64,000 nucleotides of DNA, from the NCBI GenBank assembly GCA_003797895.1, contig RKQB01000008.1:146731-210730 (forward strand). The letters run 5' to 3'. Numbering within the stretch: position 1 is the stretch's first letter; each line of letters opens with the position of its first letter. A program made the translations under genes and the position numbers. The notes beneath the pieces were generated by a model that saw only the letters and a program-made list of their open reading frames with translations, did no database searches and was not told where the DNA came from. This DNA is from Cyclobacteriaceae bacterium YHN15 (GTDB taxonomy: Bacteria > Bacteroidota > Bacteroidia > Cytophagales > Cyclobacteriaceae). Of this stretch, positions 52,382 through 60,415 are shown piece by piece.

Positions 52382-54025
52382 CTACAAAGAAACCCCTCTT
52401 TTCCAAGGTATAAAATCATTCTGATCCAGCAATACTGCTTTGGTTTTAGTTTCACCTGAGGCCACCTTGATAATATAATCCAGAATTTCTTCCCCCATTT
52501 CATGAATGGTTTTTTCACCGGTGATTATGCCTCCAGTGTCAATGTCAATGATGTCTGGCATTCTTTTGGCCAAAGCGGTATTGGAAGAAATTTTAATGAC
52601 TGGTGCTATCGGATTTCCGGTAGGTGTGCCGAGACCTGTTGTAAAGAGAATGATGTTGGCTCCTGAACCTGCCATGGCTGTAGTACTTTCCACATCATTA
52701 CCTGGGGTACAAAGTAGATTTAATCCTGGTTTGATGGCATATTCAGTATAATCCAGAACATCAGTGATAGGGGAGGATCCTCCTTTTTTAGCTGCACCTG
52801 CTGATTTCATAGCATCTGTGATCAATCCATCTTTAATATTGCCTGGAGAAGGATTCATGTCGAAACCCGAACCTACAGATTCTGCCGCCTTTGAATAGGC
52901 ATTCATCAAATGACTGAATTTTTCTGCGGATCTTTCCTCCACACACCTATCAATCAATTCCTGCTCCACACCACATAATTCGGGAAATTCCGATAGTATT
53001 GTCTTACCTCCCAAAGCCACGATCAGGTCAGAAGCGTGTCCGACAGCAGGATTAGCAGATATACCTGAAAAACCATCAGAACCACCGCATTCAAGTCCCA
53101 CGGTAAGTTTGTCCAATCCGGCCGATTCCCTTTTGATTTTATTCACTTCAATCAAACCTAAAAAAGTCCTTTTTATAGCCTCAGAAAGCAATTGTTGTTC
53201 AGTTCCTTCTTTTTGCTGTTCCAGGATAATTAAGGGCTTTGCAAGATCCGGATTCAGATTTTTCAATTTTTCTTCCAGGATTTGCGACTGTGCATTTTGG
53301 CATCCCAAGCTTAAAACAGTTGCTCCTGCCACATTTGGGTTATGAATGTATCCGGCCAACAAAGCACAAAGACTTTCTGAATCCTGTCTGGTTCCTCCGC
53401 AGCCGCCCTGATGGGTCAAAAACTTGATGCCATCAATGTTTTTGAAAAATTTTTGCTGACCATTATTTGCTGATTTTTCAAATCCTAAATTTGATAAATC
53501 ATCAATCTTACCCTCTTCATACATAGACTTCAATTGTTTTACCAAAGACTTGTATGGATTGCTTTTGGCAAAGCCAAGCTCTTCTTCAAAAGCCTGTTTG
53601 ATTACTTCCACGTTCCTGTTTTCACAAAATACCAATGGAATGACCAACCAGTAATTTGCAGTACCGACCTGACCGTCATTTCTATGGTAACCCAAAAAAG
53701 TTTTATTTTGAAACCCGTCTGTGGTTGGCCCTTCCCAGAAACAATTACTTTTTTTCTTTCCATATGTGCTGGTTTGATGCACCACGTTTTGGGTGGTAAT
53801 GATAGCGCCTGACTGTAAATGGGTTTTTGCTTTCCCTACGATATTGCCATACATGACAATGAAATCGCCTTCTGCCAAGGGCTTGATGGTAAATTTATGT
53901 TTAGCAGGAATATCTTGCTTTAAAATTATTTCTTTATTCTCATGAATAAGGGTATCTCCTTTCATCAGGGAGGTCAATGCAACCATCACGTTATCTTCTT
54001 CATGTATTTGGATTGTTTTATTCAT
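52382..54025 (-). CDS. uxaA: Altronate dehydratase (UxaA family)
   Basis: 547 residues. N-terminal SAF-like domain (MNKTIQIHEEDNVMVALTSL, then HKFTIKPLAEGDFIVMYGNIVG) and C-terminal UxaA core with THQGGCGGTRQDSESLCALLAGYIHNPNVAGATVLSLGCQ, VGLECGGSDGFSGISANPAVG and MAGSGANIILFTTGLGTPTGNPIAPVIKISSN. Dehydrates D-altronate to 2-keto-3-deoxygluconate, using iron. The last codons lie at the GTAGAATG-type repeat that also precedes copy A of the hairpin element. Divergent from kdgK with 113 bases between them. Confidence 0.94.
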   Translation of the reverse strand: MNKTIQIHEEDNVMVALTSLMKGDTLIHENKEIILKQDIPAKHKFTIKPLAEGDFIVMYGNIVGKAKTHLQSGAIITTQNVVHQTSTYGKKKSNCFWEGPTTDGFQNKTFLGYHRNDGQVGTANYWLVIPLVFCENRNVEVIKQAFEEELGFAKSNPYKSLVKQLKSMYEEGKIDDLSNLGFEKSANNGQQKFFKNIDGIKFLTHQGGCGGTRQDSESLCALLAGYIHNPNVAGATVLSLGCQNAQSQILEEKLKNLNPDLAKPLIILEQQKEGTEQQLLSEAIKRTFLGLIEVNKIKRESAGLDKLTVGLECGGSDGFSGISANPAVGHASDLIVALGGKTILSEFPELCGVEQELIDRCVEERSAEKFSHLMNAYSKAAESVGSGFDMNPSPGNIKDGLITDAMKSAGAAKKGGSSPITDVLDYTEYAIKPGLNLLCTPGNDVESTTAMAGSGANIILFTTGLGTPTGNPIAPVIKISSNTALAKRMPDIIDIDTGGIITGEKTIHEMGEEILDYIIKVASGETKTKAVLLDQNDFIPWKRGVSL

Positions 54026-54138
54026 TCTATCTACAGTGTTTTTAGGTAAAATATGGAATCGTTTGTGTAAAGTATCGGCTTCTTTTCTTGAAATGAAAAT
54101 TTAAGTGTTTATTTTCATGAATTAATATATTTTGTCAA

Positions 54139-55134
54139 ATGAGTAGAAAAATTATTACCATCGGAGAAATCATGATGCGTCTCAGTACTCCCGGGAATGA
54201 GCGTTTTTTTCAGGCCAATTCATTCAACTCGGTCTTTGGAGGCGCCGAAGCCAATGTGGCCGTTTCTTTGGCACAATGGGATGTAGATGCTTATCATATG
54301 ACCGTTTTTCCTGATCATGACCTCGGTAAAGCTGCATTGCGCTATTTAAAACAGGTGGGTGTTAAGACCGATTGGGTATTTTTTGGACCTGGTAGGTTGG
54401 GACTGTATTTTCTGGAAAACGGTGCCATGCAAAGACCCTCCAAAATCATTTATGACAGGTTAGATTCGGCTTTTTCGCAATTCGAAGGTAAGAATTTAGA
54501 ATGGGACCGGATTTTTGAAGGAGTGGATTGTTTTCATTGGTCCGGTATAACGCCAGCCTTGTCCCAAAAAGCGGCTGAAATGCTGCTGGAAGCCCTAAAA
54601 TCCGCTAAAAGAAATGGGGTTTTGGTAACTGGAGACATCAATTATAGAAGAAACTTGTGGCAATATGGAAAGAGTCCTTTGGAAATCATGCCAGAACTCA
54701 TCCGACATACACATGTGATCGTAGCAGGATTGACTGATTTTGAAAATTGCATGGACATTAGGGCTTCTGACTATGAAGAAGCCTGCTTACAGGCCAAGAA
54801 GGATTTTCCTCTGATAAAATATATCACTACTACGGAAAGAAACAGTATTTCTGCAAGCCACAACCAATTGGAGGGATGGCTTTGGACTGGGAAAGAATTG
54901 CTTAGATCCAAGAATTACGATATGACCGATATTGTAGATAGAATAGGGGGAGGAGATGCTTATATGGCCGGACTGATTTATGGTTTGTTGCATCTGACGG
55001 ATCAGGACGCTGTGGAATTTGCCACTGCTGCTTCAGTGCTCAAACATAGTATTCCAGGTGACGCCAATCTTGTTTCAAAAGATGAAGTGATGGCCTTAAT
55101 GAAAGGAGAAAATGTGGGAAGATTGCTTAGGTGA
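54139..55134 (+). CDS. kdgK: 2-keto-3-deoxygluconate kinase (PfkB family)
   Basis: 331 residues. PfkB fold: IITIGEIMMRLSTPGNERF, FGGAEANVAVSLAQWDVDAY, and the catalytic loop RIGGGDAYMAGLIYGLLH (base Asp in GGGDA). Phosphorylates 2-keto-3-deoxygluconate, the product of UxaA, for the KDPG aldolase encoded next. It ends in a purine-rich tandem-repeat tract. Divergent from uxaA. Assignment as KdgK is from neighbours plus family; other PfkB sugars are possible. Confidence 0.88.
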   Translation: MSRKIITIGEIMMRLSTPGNERFFQANSFNSVFGGAEANVAVSLAQWDVDAYHMTVFPDHDLGKAALRYLKQVGVKTDWVFFGPGRLGLYFLENGAMQRPSKIIYDRLDSAFSQFEGKNLEWDRIFEGVDCFHWSGITPALSQKAAEMLLEALKSAKRNGVLVTGDINYRRNLWQYGKSPLEIMPELIRHTHVIVAGLTDFENCMDIRASDYEEACLQAKKDFPLIKYITTTERNSISASHNQLEGWLWTGKELLRSKNYDMTDIVDRIGGGDAYMAGLIYGLLHLTDQDAVEFATAASVLKHSIPGDANLVSKDEVMALMKGENVGRLLR

Positions 55135-55290
55135 GAGGTGAGAGACGAGAAATAATTAAGAATTAAGAATTAAGAATTAAGAATTAGGAATGAGACATGA
55201 TGCAAGAGACAAGAGACAAGAATCAAGAAGCCAGAGACGAGAAAAAAGAAGCGAGAGACGGGATGCTAGATGCGAGAGATTAGAGATAAG
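55132..55290. repeat. Purine-rich tandem repeat tract (GAGA/AATTAAG type)
   Basis: Starts at the kdgK stop. It includes AATTAAG repeated four times exactly and once as AATTAGG (55154-55188), then degenerate units such as GAGACAAGAGACAAGA and GCGAGAGACGGGATGC. The plus strand is almost all A and G. Copies of the same style are at 57060-57160, 57323-57410 and 63735-63800. Its right-hand end meets TTGAACCTTGAATAA, a fragment also found in the hairpin element (copy B). Confidence 0.7.
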
Positions 55291-55391
55291 CGAGATAAAA
55301 CCAAGTAGTGCCTGTCTGATCAGGTGGGGTTGAACCTTGAATAAAAGAAAAAATATTACCTTTCAACCTATCCAATAACCTAATAATACCT

Positions 55392-56054
55392 ATGACCACA
55401 AAACATCAAAAAATAATTGACAAAATGGCTGAGACCGGAATGATCCCCGTTTTCAACCATAAGGACATAAAGATTGCCAAGCAGATTCTTGATGTTTCGT
55501 ATAAAGCAGGTATTCGGGTGTTTGAATTTACCAATAGGGAGGCAAATGCCTTGGAGGTATTTATGAAACTGAAGATTTATACAGAGAAATATCCGGATCT
55601 TTTATTGGGTATTGGCACCATTTTCACCCGGGAAGATGCGTTAAGATTCCATATGGCTGAGGCTGATTTTTTTGTTTCCCCTGCCTTGGTCCCAGAGGTT
55701 GCCCAATATTGTAATATGAAAAATCTCTTCTGGATTCCAGGATGTGCTACTATCACTGAAGTTCATACAGCAAAAACACTTGGGGCAACTCTGATCAAAG
55801 CCTTTCCGGGAAACCTATTGGGTGCTGCTTTTATCAAGGCAGTTCTATCAGTCATGCCGGAACTAAAAATGATGCCTACCGGTGGGGTGGAACCCAACTC
55901 AAGTAACCTGAAGGCTTGGTTTGACTCCGGGGTGACCTGCGTGGGAATGGGTTCCCAGCTTTTTGATAAAAAGGCCATTGAGAGTGGAGAATTTAATTCA
56001 TTGGAGAGCAGAATCAAGGAGACCCTGGCAATTATTCAATCTTTGAAAGGATGA
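55392..56054 (+). CDS. eda: KDPG/KHG aldolase
   Basis: 220 residues. Class I aldolase: Schiff-base Lys in TLIKAFPGNLLGAAFIKAV, substrate-binding PTGGVEPNSSNLKAWFDSG and the start MIPVFNHKDIKIAKQIL. It cleaves 2-keto-3-deoxy-6-phosphogluconate to pyruvate and glyceraldehyde-3-phosphate, the last step of the uronate route. Its stop overlaps the start of the TRAP binding protein gene by 4 bases, so the transporter is translationally coupled. Follows kdgK by 257 bases, of which most is repeat tract. Confidence 0.94.
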   Translation: MTTKHQKIIDKMAETGMIPVFNHKDIKIAKQILDVSYKAGIRVFEFTNREANALEVFMKLKIYTEKYPDLLLGIGTIFTREDALRFHMAEADFFVSPALVPEVAQYCNMKNLFWIPGCATITEVHTAKTLGATLIKAFPGNLLGAAFIKAVLSVMPELKMMPTGGVEPNSSNLKAWFDSGVTCVGMGSQLFDKKAIESGEFNSLESRIKETLAIIQSLKG

Positions 56055-57058
56055 AATATCACAAACATAGCTGGAAAAATAGATTGATGATGGCGGCAGT
56101 TCTTTTTGCGGCAATGTCACTATTTACTACCTGCAGAGGACCGGGAGGGGTAAGGGTAATCAAATTGGGCCATGGACTGGGCGTAACCCATCCGGTTCAT
56201 GAAGCAATGGAATACATGGCCCAATTGATAGAAGAAAAATCTCAGGGAAAGATGGAAGTCAAGATATATCCCAATCAGCAATTGGGAACGGAAAGAGAAC
56301 TGGTGGAATTATTGCAGATAGGGAGTTTGGGAATGACCAAGGTGTCCTCTGCAACTTTGGAGAGTTTTGCTCCAAAAATTCAGGTACTTTCCATGCCTTA
56401 CCTATTTCGGGATGATGAACACAGGGATAAAGTATTAAAAGGTGCAATAGGAAAACAATTACTATTGGAAGGAGAAAAATACTGGCTTAGAGGCTTATGT
56501 TATTATGATGCGGGAAAAAGGAGTTTTTACACCAAAACCAAACCCGTAGAATCACCGGATGATCTAAAAGGTTTGAAAATCAGGACACTGGAAAGCAATA
56601 TGGCCATCAACATGATCAAAAGCTTTGGCAGTTCACCGACCCCGGTATCTTATGGTGAACTTTATACCGCCCTGCAGCAGGGCATTGTGGACGGTGCAGA
56701 AAACAATCCACCCAGTCTCTATACTTCCAGACATTATGAAGTATGTAAATTTTATTCTGTAAATGAACATACCGCAGTACCGGATGTGGTCATCATCAGC
56801 ACGAAAGTTTGGAATACATTGGATGAGCAGGAGAAACAATGGATTCAGGAAGCAGCGGATGAATCTGCGGAATTTCAATATAAACTCTGGGCCGAATCTG
56901 TGGAGGAGTCCTTTAGGGAATTAAAAAAAGCAGGCGTAACCATTACCTATCCTGACCAATCAGGATTCAGGGAAGCAGTAGAAAGTTTGTATGAAAATTT
57001 CCGGACCATTCAACCTGAGATGTATGAGATGGTGGAGCAGATCAGGGGGGTGGAGTAA
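56051..57058 (+). CDS. dctP: TRAP transporter substrate-binding protein (DctP family)
   Basis: 335 residues. Starts with a signal peptide and lipobox-like FTTC (MMAAVLFAAMSLFTTCRGPGG), so it is tethered. The DctP fold shows GHGLGVTHPVHEAMEYMAQLIEE, QQLGTERELVELLQIGSL, the solute-binding KGLKIRTLES (with the ligand Arg) and YTALQQGIVDGAENNPPSLYTS. It captures a sugar acid for the DctQM membrane part. Overlaps eda by 4 bases. A uronate ligand is inferred from context. Confidence 0.92.
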   Translation: MKYHKHSWKNRLMMAAVLFAAMSLFTTCRGPGGVRVIKLGHGLGVTHPVHEAMEYMAQLIEEKSQGKMEVKIYPNQQLGTERELVELLQIGSLGMTKVSSATLESFAPKIQVLSMPYLFRDDEHRDKVLKGAIGKQLLLEGEKYWLRGLCYYDAGKRSFYTKTKPVESPDDLKGLKIRTLESNMAINMIKSFGSSPTPVSYGELYTALQQGIVDGAENNPPSLYTSRHYEVCKFYSVNEHTAVPDVVIISTKVWNTLDEQEKQWIQEAADESAEFQYKLWAESVEESFRELKKAGVTITYPDQSGFREAVESLYENFRTIQPEMYEMVEQIRGVE

Positions 57059-57067
57059 TGAAATGAA

Positions 57068-57123
57068 GAATGAAGAGTGAGGAATGTAGAGTGAGGAATG
57101 TAGAGTGAAGAATGTAGAGTGAA
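57068..57123 (+). repeat. 14-base tandem repeat (GAATGTAGAGTGAR)
   Basis: Four consecutive units, GAATGAAGAGTGAG then GAATGTAGAGTGAG and GAATGTAGAGTGAA twice, followed by partial GAATGA. Starts ten bases after the dctP stop. The same GTAGAATG/AGAGTG-type unit occurs reversed beside copy A at 52356-52384. Confidence 0.8.
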
Positions 57124-57180
57124 GAATGAACGAGGTGAGATGGGAGATGTGAGTGTCAAAAAATAAGTTTACCAATCCTG

Positions 57181-57322
57181 AACCACAAAGTGGTTCAACC
57201 TTGAATAGCCCCGCATGAAATGCGGGGATTGAGATAACATAATCAGTACGGAATTTTAACAACCCTAAATGGGTTGAATTTAAAAAAAAAGAAAAAAGTG
57301 TCAAGTAAAATCAGGACGTGAC
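57181..57322 (+). repeat. Three-hairpin intergenic element, copy B
   Basis: AACCACAAAGTGGTT (57181-57195), CCCCGCATGAAATGCGGGG (57209-57227, perfect stem), CAACCCTAAATGGGTTG (57260-57276), then the conserved tail ending GGACGTGAC at 57322. Reversed copy of 52158-52318; the 31-base tail and the 21 bases around the CAACCC hairpin are identical to copy A, and GTACTGATTATGTT-type spacing also agrees. Located inside the TRAP operon. Confidence 0.82.
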
Positions 57323-57420
57323 AAAGAGTGAAAAATGATGAATTAAGAAACGAGAAATTAGAATCAAGAATCAAGAGACGAAAAGCGAGTGGTTGGTGAG
57401 ATGATAGAAAAAAATGATGA
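57323..57420 (+). repeat. Purine-rich degenerate repeats after copy B
   Basis: Units such as AAGAGTGAAAAATGATGAATTAAG and GAATCAAGAATCAAGAGACG show the same GA-biased style as the tract at 55132-55290 and include AATTAAG. No open frame. Confidence 0.6.
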
Positions 57421-57454
57421 GTGAGTAAAATGGATATATAAGAATTAAAATACA

Positions 57455-57940
57455 ATGACCCAAAGTAAATTCAAGAATAACCTGGATAAGATAGTAGCCT
57501 GGATGTTGATCACCTTAATGGGATTAATGGTGCTGAATGTTTCCTGGCAGGTGCTTTCCAGGTATGTGGTACAAAACCCCAGTTCTTTTACAGATGAACT
57601 ATCCAGATACATGTTGATTTGGTTGGGAATGCTGGGGGCTGCCTATGTGGCAGGTCAAAATCAGCATTTGGCGATAGATATCCTGCCTAACAAAATGAGT
57701 GGTAAACCAAAAATGAAATTATTGGTACTGATCAGTTCCTTGGTTTTGCTTTTTGCATTGATTGCCATGGTTTTGGGAGGGAGTAATCTGGTTTATATTA
57801 CCTACATCCTGGACCAAAAATCTGCAACCTTACAAATTCCCCTGGCTTATATCTACACGATTATTCCGATCTCCGGACTTTTGGTAGTGTATTATCAAAT
57901 TTTTCAAATATCCAATCATCTTAAGCACCAAAAACCCTAG
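57455..57940 (+). CDS. dctQ: TRAP transporter small permease (DctQ)
   Basis: 161 residues, four hydrophobic helices (about 13-33, 48-66, 88-107, 130-150). The DctQ marker VLSRYVVQNPSSFTDELSRYMLIWLGMLGAAY is clear. It forms the membrane complex with DctM immediately downstream (4 bases apart). Separated from dctP by 396 bases of repeats, so it probably relies on read-through or its own promoter. Confidence 0.92.
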   Translation: MTQSKFKNNLDKIVAWMLITLMGLMVLNVSWQVLSRYVVQNPSSFTDELSRYMLIWLGMLGAAYVAGQNQHLAIDILPNKMSGKPKMKLLVLISSLVLLFALIAMVLGGSNLVYITYILDQKSATLQIPLAYIYTIIPISGLLVVYYQIFQISNHLKHQKP

Positions 57941-57944
57941 TCCT

Positions 57945-59240
57945 ATGGAATATATCAGTATCCTAATATTAGTCTTGTCATTTATTACCTTGATGGGGAT
58001 AGGGGTACCTGTTGCCTGGAGTTTGGGTATTTCCGGACTGATTACCCTGATGGTTACTGTGGCAGCCATTCCTTCTGCCACTACCATTGCACAGCGTATG
58101 GGGACTTCATTGGACAGTTTTGCCTTGTTGGCTATCCCCTTTTTTGTGCTGGCAGGGGAAATCATGAACAAAGGGGGTATAGCTAACCGTTTGATTGAAT
58201 TGGCCAAGGCCATGACGGGTAAACTACCTGGAGGATTGCTCTATGTGAATATCATAGCGGCCATGCTTTTTGGGGCCATCGCTGGTTCGGCAGCTGCTGC
58301 AGTTTCAGCCATTGGTGGTATTTTAGGAAAAAGAATGGATGCGGAAGGCTATCCTAAAGGATTGGGAGCAGCCGTGAATATCACTTCATCCACTACAGGT
58401 CTGATCATTCCCCCTTCCAATATTTTGATCGTTTATTCTTTGGCCTCCGGTGGAGTTTCAATTGCTGCCCTGTTTGTAGCCGGTTACCTTCCAGGAATTT
58501 TTATCGGTTTGGTTTTGATGCTTACTGCTGCAATTTTTATCAAAAAGCACAAGCTTCCTGAGGGAGATAGGACTTCAACCAAAGAATTGATTTCCAAATC
58601 ATTTAGAGCATTTCCTTCCCTGATGTTATTGGTTGTTGTAATTGGGGGAATTGTAGGTGGAATATTTACAGCGACAGAAGCATCAGCCATAGCTGTTGTT
58701 TATACTTTGGCATTGTCATTTTACTATAAAGAATTAAAGTGGAAGGAAATCCCTGCCATATTATTGAAATCAAGTGAAACTACTGCCATTGTTATGCTAT
58801 TAGTAGCCACTTCCATGAGTATGTCATGGGTAATGTCCAGTGAGGATATCCCCCAATCCATCAGTGCTTCTTTGCTTTCGCTGAGCGATAATATTTTTGT
58901 AATTCTGATTATTATCAATCTTATTCTTTTGTTTGTGGGAATATTCATGGACATGACCCCCGCAGTACTGATTTTTACCCCAATATTCCTTCCCATTGTC
59001 ACAGCACTGGGGGTAGACCCGGTTCACTTTGGAATCATCATGATTTTGAACCTCTGCATAGGACTTTGCACACCTCCGGTGGGTTCTGTGCTTTTTCTTG
59101 GTGTTCAGGTAGCAGGTATCAGTATTCAGAAGGCAGTTAAACCTTTGATTCCATTCTTTATCGCTATGATATTAGGTCTTATTGTGGTTACACTTTGGCC
59201 TGGATTGACATTATGGCTACCCAGAGTGTTTGGCCTTTAA
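57945..59240 (+). CDS. dctM: TRAP transporter large permease (DctM)
   Basis: 431 residues, about 12 membrane segments. DctM signatures: FITLMGIGVPVAWSLG, MGTSLDSFALLAIPFFVLAGEIMNKGGIANRLIE, and the SSTTGLIIPPSN and GLCTPPVGSVLF re-entrant-loop regions. It is the sodium-driven translocator for the substrate delivered by DctP. Short spacing to dctQ indicates one mRNA. Ends with a strong bidirectional terminator. Uronate specificity is inferred from neighbours. Confidence 0.94.
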   Translation: MEYISILILVLSFITLMGIGVPVAWSLGISGLITLMVTVAAIPSATTIAQRMGTSLDSFALLAIPFFVLAGEIMNKGGIANRLIELAKAMTGKLPGGLLYVNIIAAMLFGAIAGSAAAAVSAIGGILGKRMDAEGYPKGLGAAVNITSSTTGLIIPPSNILIVYSLASGGVSIAALFVAGYLPGIFIGLVLMLTAAIFIKKHKLPEGDRTSTKELISKSFRAFPSLMLLVVVIGGIVGGIFTATEASAIAVVYTLALSFYYKELKWKEIPAILLKSSETTAIVMLLVATSMSMSWVMSSEDIPQSISASLLSLSDNIFVILIIINLILLFVGIFMDMTPAVLIFTPIFLPIVTALGVDPVHFGIIMILNLCIGLCTPPVGSVLFLGVQVAGISIQKAVKPLIPFFIAMILGLIVVTLWPGLTLWLPRVFGL

Positions 59241-59253
59241 TTTAATTTTCACA

Positions 59254-59292
59254 AAAAAACCTGCGTATTATTATCATTCGCAGGTTTTTTTA
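59254..59292. terminator. Bidirectional terminator between dctM and the next operon
   Basis: AAAAAAACCTGCG pairs perfectly with CGCAGGTTTTTTT over a 13-base loop, just after dctM and close to the stop of the convergent gene at 59311. Confidence 0.85.
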
Positions 59293-59310
59293 TAAATATC
59301 AAATGGATTT

Positions 59311-59772
59311 TTATTGCTCTCCAATGAATGGTAAACTTTCGGAAATAGCCAATAGAATGGTGTTTTGGATATAGGTATCAAGCTGAAGGAATTTGGCTGC
59401 ATCTTTGGGTGAAACAGTCTTTTTGATTTTTTTGAAGTGTTTTCCATGTAAAGCCGCAAAATTCGCATTGTTTTTGATTGTTCGTAATGCTATTTCATCC
59501 GCTTTTGCATCTGTCATGGTGTCAAAATTTTCCAGGTACTCGTTGATAATCAATATCCTTTGCTTCATCAATTCTCTTCTCTCTTTTTCGTAAGCTTCAT
59601 ATGCAGGCCAAAATGCAGAATCATTGGGAAGTCCCATATATTCTTCAATCATGGCACGTTTTTCTAAACCAAAAGCACTTTGAATCAATGCAATTTCATC
59701 TTTAACTGCCTGGGCATTTACCATTACAGGTATGCTCATCAACAAGAACAGGACAATAAATTTTGTTTTCAT
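59311..59772 (-). CDS. Secreted helical protein of unknown function
   Basis: 153 residues with signal peptide (MKTKFIVLFLLMSIPVMVNA-QA). The remainder is strongly helical: ALIQSAFGLEKRAMIEEYMGLPNDSAFWPAYEAYEKERRELMKQRILIINEYLE. A Spy/CpxP-like periplasmic helical protein is possible but the LTxxQ motif is missing. Last of three genes on the minus strand (with the barrel and DUF4136), 31 bases after the barrel's stop; ends at the bidirectional terminator. Confidence 0.78.
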   Translation of the reverse strand: MKTKFIVLFLLMSIPVMVNAQAVKDEIALIQSAFGLEKRAMIEEYMGLPNDSAFWPAYEAYEKERRELMKQRILIINEYLENFDTMTDAKADEIALRTIKNNANFAALHGKHFKKIKKTVSPKDAAKFLQLDTYIQNTILLAISESLPFIGEQ

Positions 59773-59803
59773 AATTTGTTAATTTGATTTGTGGATTATT
59801 TTT

Positions 59804-60412
59804 TTAGTTATTAAAGTTGATCATCACAAAACCAAGGTTGAAACCCAGCAATGACTGACTGTCTATGGTACTGTTTCCCACACTTTGGTAATATTTCCCC
59901 GATAATTTTATGCCTACATAATCGCTTAACTGGTAAATTGCTCCGAGTTCGGGTTTGATGGCAAAATGTCTCGTACTCAATTTTTGGACAAATATTCCCA
60001 AATCTATTCTTTGGGCTACGACCATGATGCCAGCGCCGAAAGAAACGAAAGGTTTGAATTTTCCTTTATCATTAAAAACATACATGGCTGATCCAATAAT
60101 TGGCGTGGTGGCCTGGCCTCTAAACTGTGTCCCATTAATGGTGACAGTTCCCGAACTAAAAGTCCTGTCGGGTAATTTTCCTTTTAGAGAGGAACTTCCC
60201 ACCTCAAGACCAAAACCCAATTGTCTGTTTTGCATCCAATAAAATTCAACGTTTGCCCCTCGTCCAGAAAAATTGGATGCAAAATCCGCCGTGTTTCCTA
60301 AAGGTAATGTAGGGGCATAATTGATAATTATCAGATTACCTTGTCCAAAAGATCCATTTAAACCAAGAAATGTGACCATTGAAAAAATCAATAAATACTT
60401 AAAGCTTTTCAT
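59804..60412 (-). CDS. Outer-membrane beta-barrel protein
   Basis: 202 residues with a signal peptide ending near GSFG-QG. Alternating strands with aromatic residues (GRGANVEFYWMQNRQLGFGLEVGSS, PFVSFGAGIMVVAQRI, FAIKPELGAIYQLSDYVGIKLSGKYYQS) form a small OmpA/OmpW-like barrel ending LGFNLGFVMINFNN. Middle gene of the three-gene minus-strand operon; starts 3 bases after the DUF4136 stop. Function unknown. Confidence 0.82.
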   Translation of the reverse strand: MKSFKYLLIFSMVTFLGLNGSFGQGNLIIINYAPTLPLGNTADFASNFSGRGANVEFYWMQNRQLGFGLEVGSSSLKGKLPDRTFSSGTVTINGTQFRGQATTPIIGSAMYVFNDKGKFKPFVSFGAGIMVVAQRIDLGIFVQKLSTRHFAIKPELGAIYQLSDYVGIKLSGKYYQSVGNSTIDSQSLLGFNLGFVMINFNN

Positions 60413-60415
60413 AAA

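Larger units (their letters stand above)
57059..57454. other. Repeat-filled gap inside the TRAP transporter operon (396 bases)
   Basis: The space between the binding protein and the small permease has no gene. It contains, in order, a 14-base tandem repeat, the hairpin element copy B, and a second purine-rich stretch. This is unusual because binding-protein and permease genes are normally close together; the insertion has probably split a former tight operon. Confidence 0.7.

Noticed and set aside
52204..52518. 104-aa minus-strand open frame downstream of altronate dehydratase
   Set aside because: It is the hairpin element plus the out-of-frame end of uxaA read as protein (ending STLNGLN); not a gene.
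52158..57322. Composite transposon carrying uronate genes
   Set aside because: No transposase or target-site duplication is visible; the terminal elements look like REP/MITE-type repeats, so a true transposon is not supported.
57243..57455. Short minus-strand open frames between dctP and dctQ
   Set aside because: They translate the repeat tract and hairpin element; Phe/Leu/Ser-rich low complexity with no homology.
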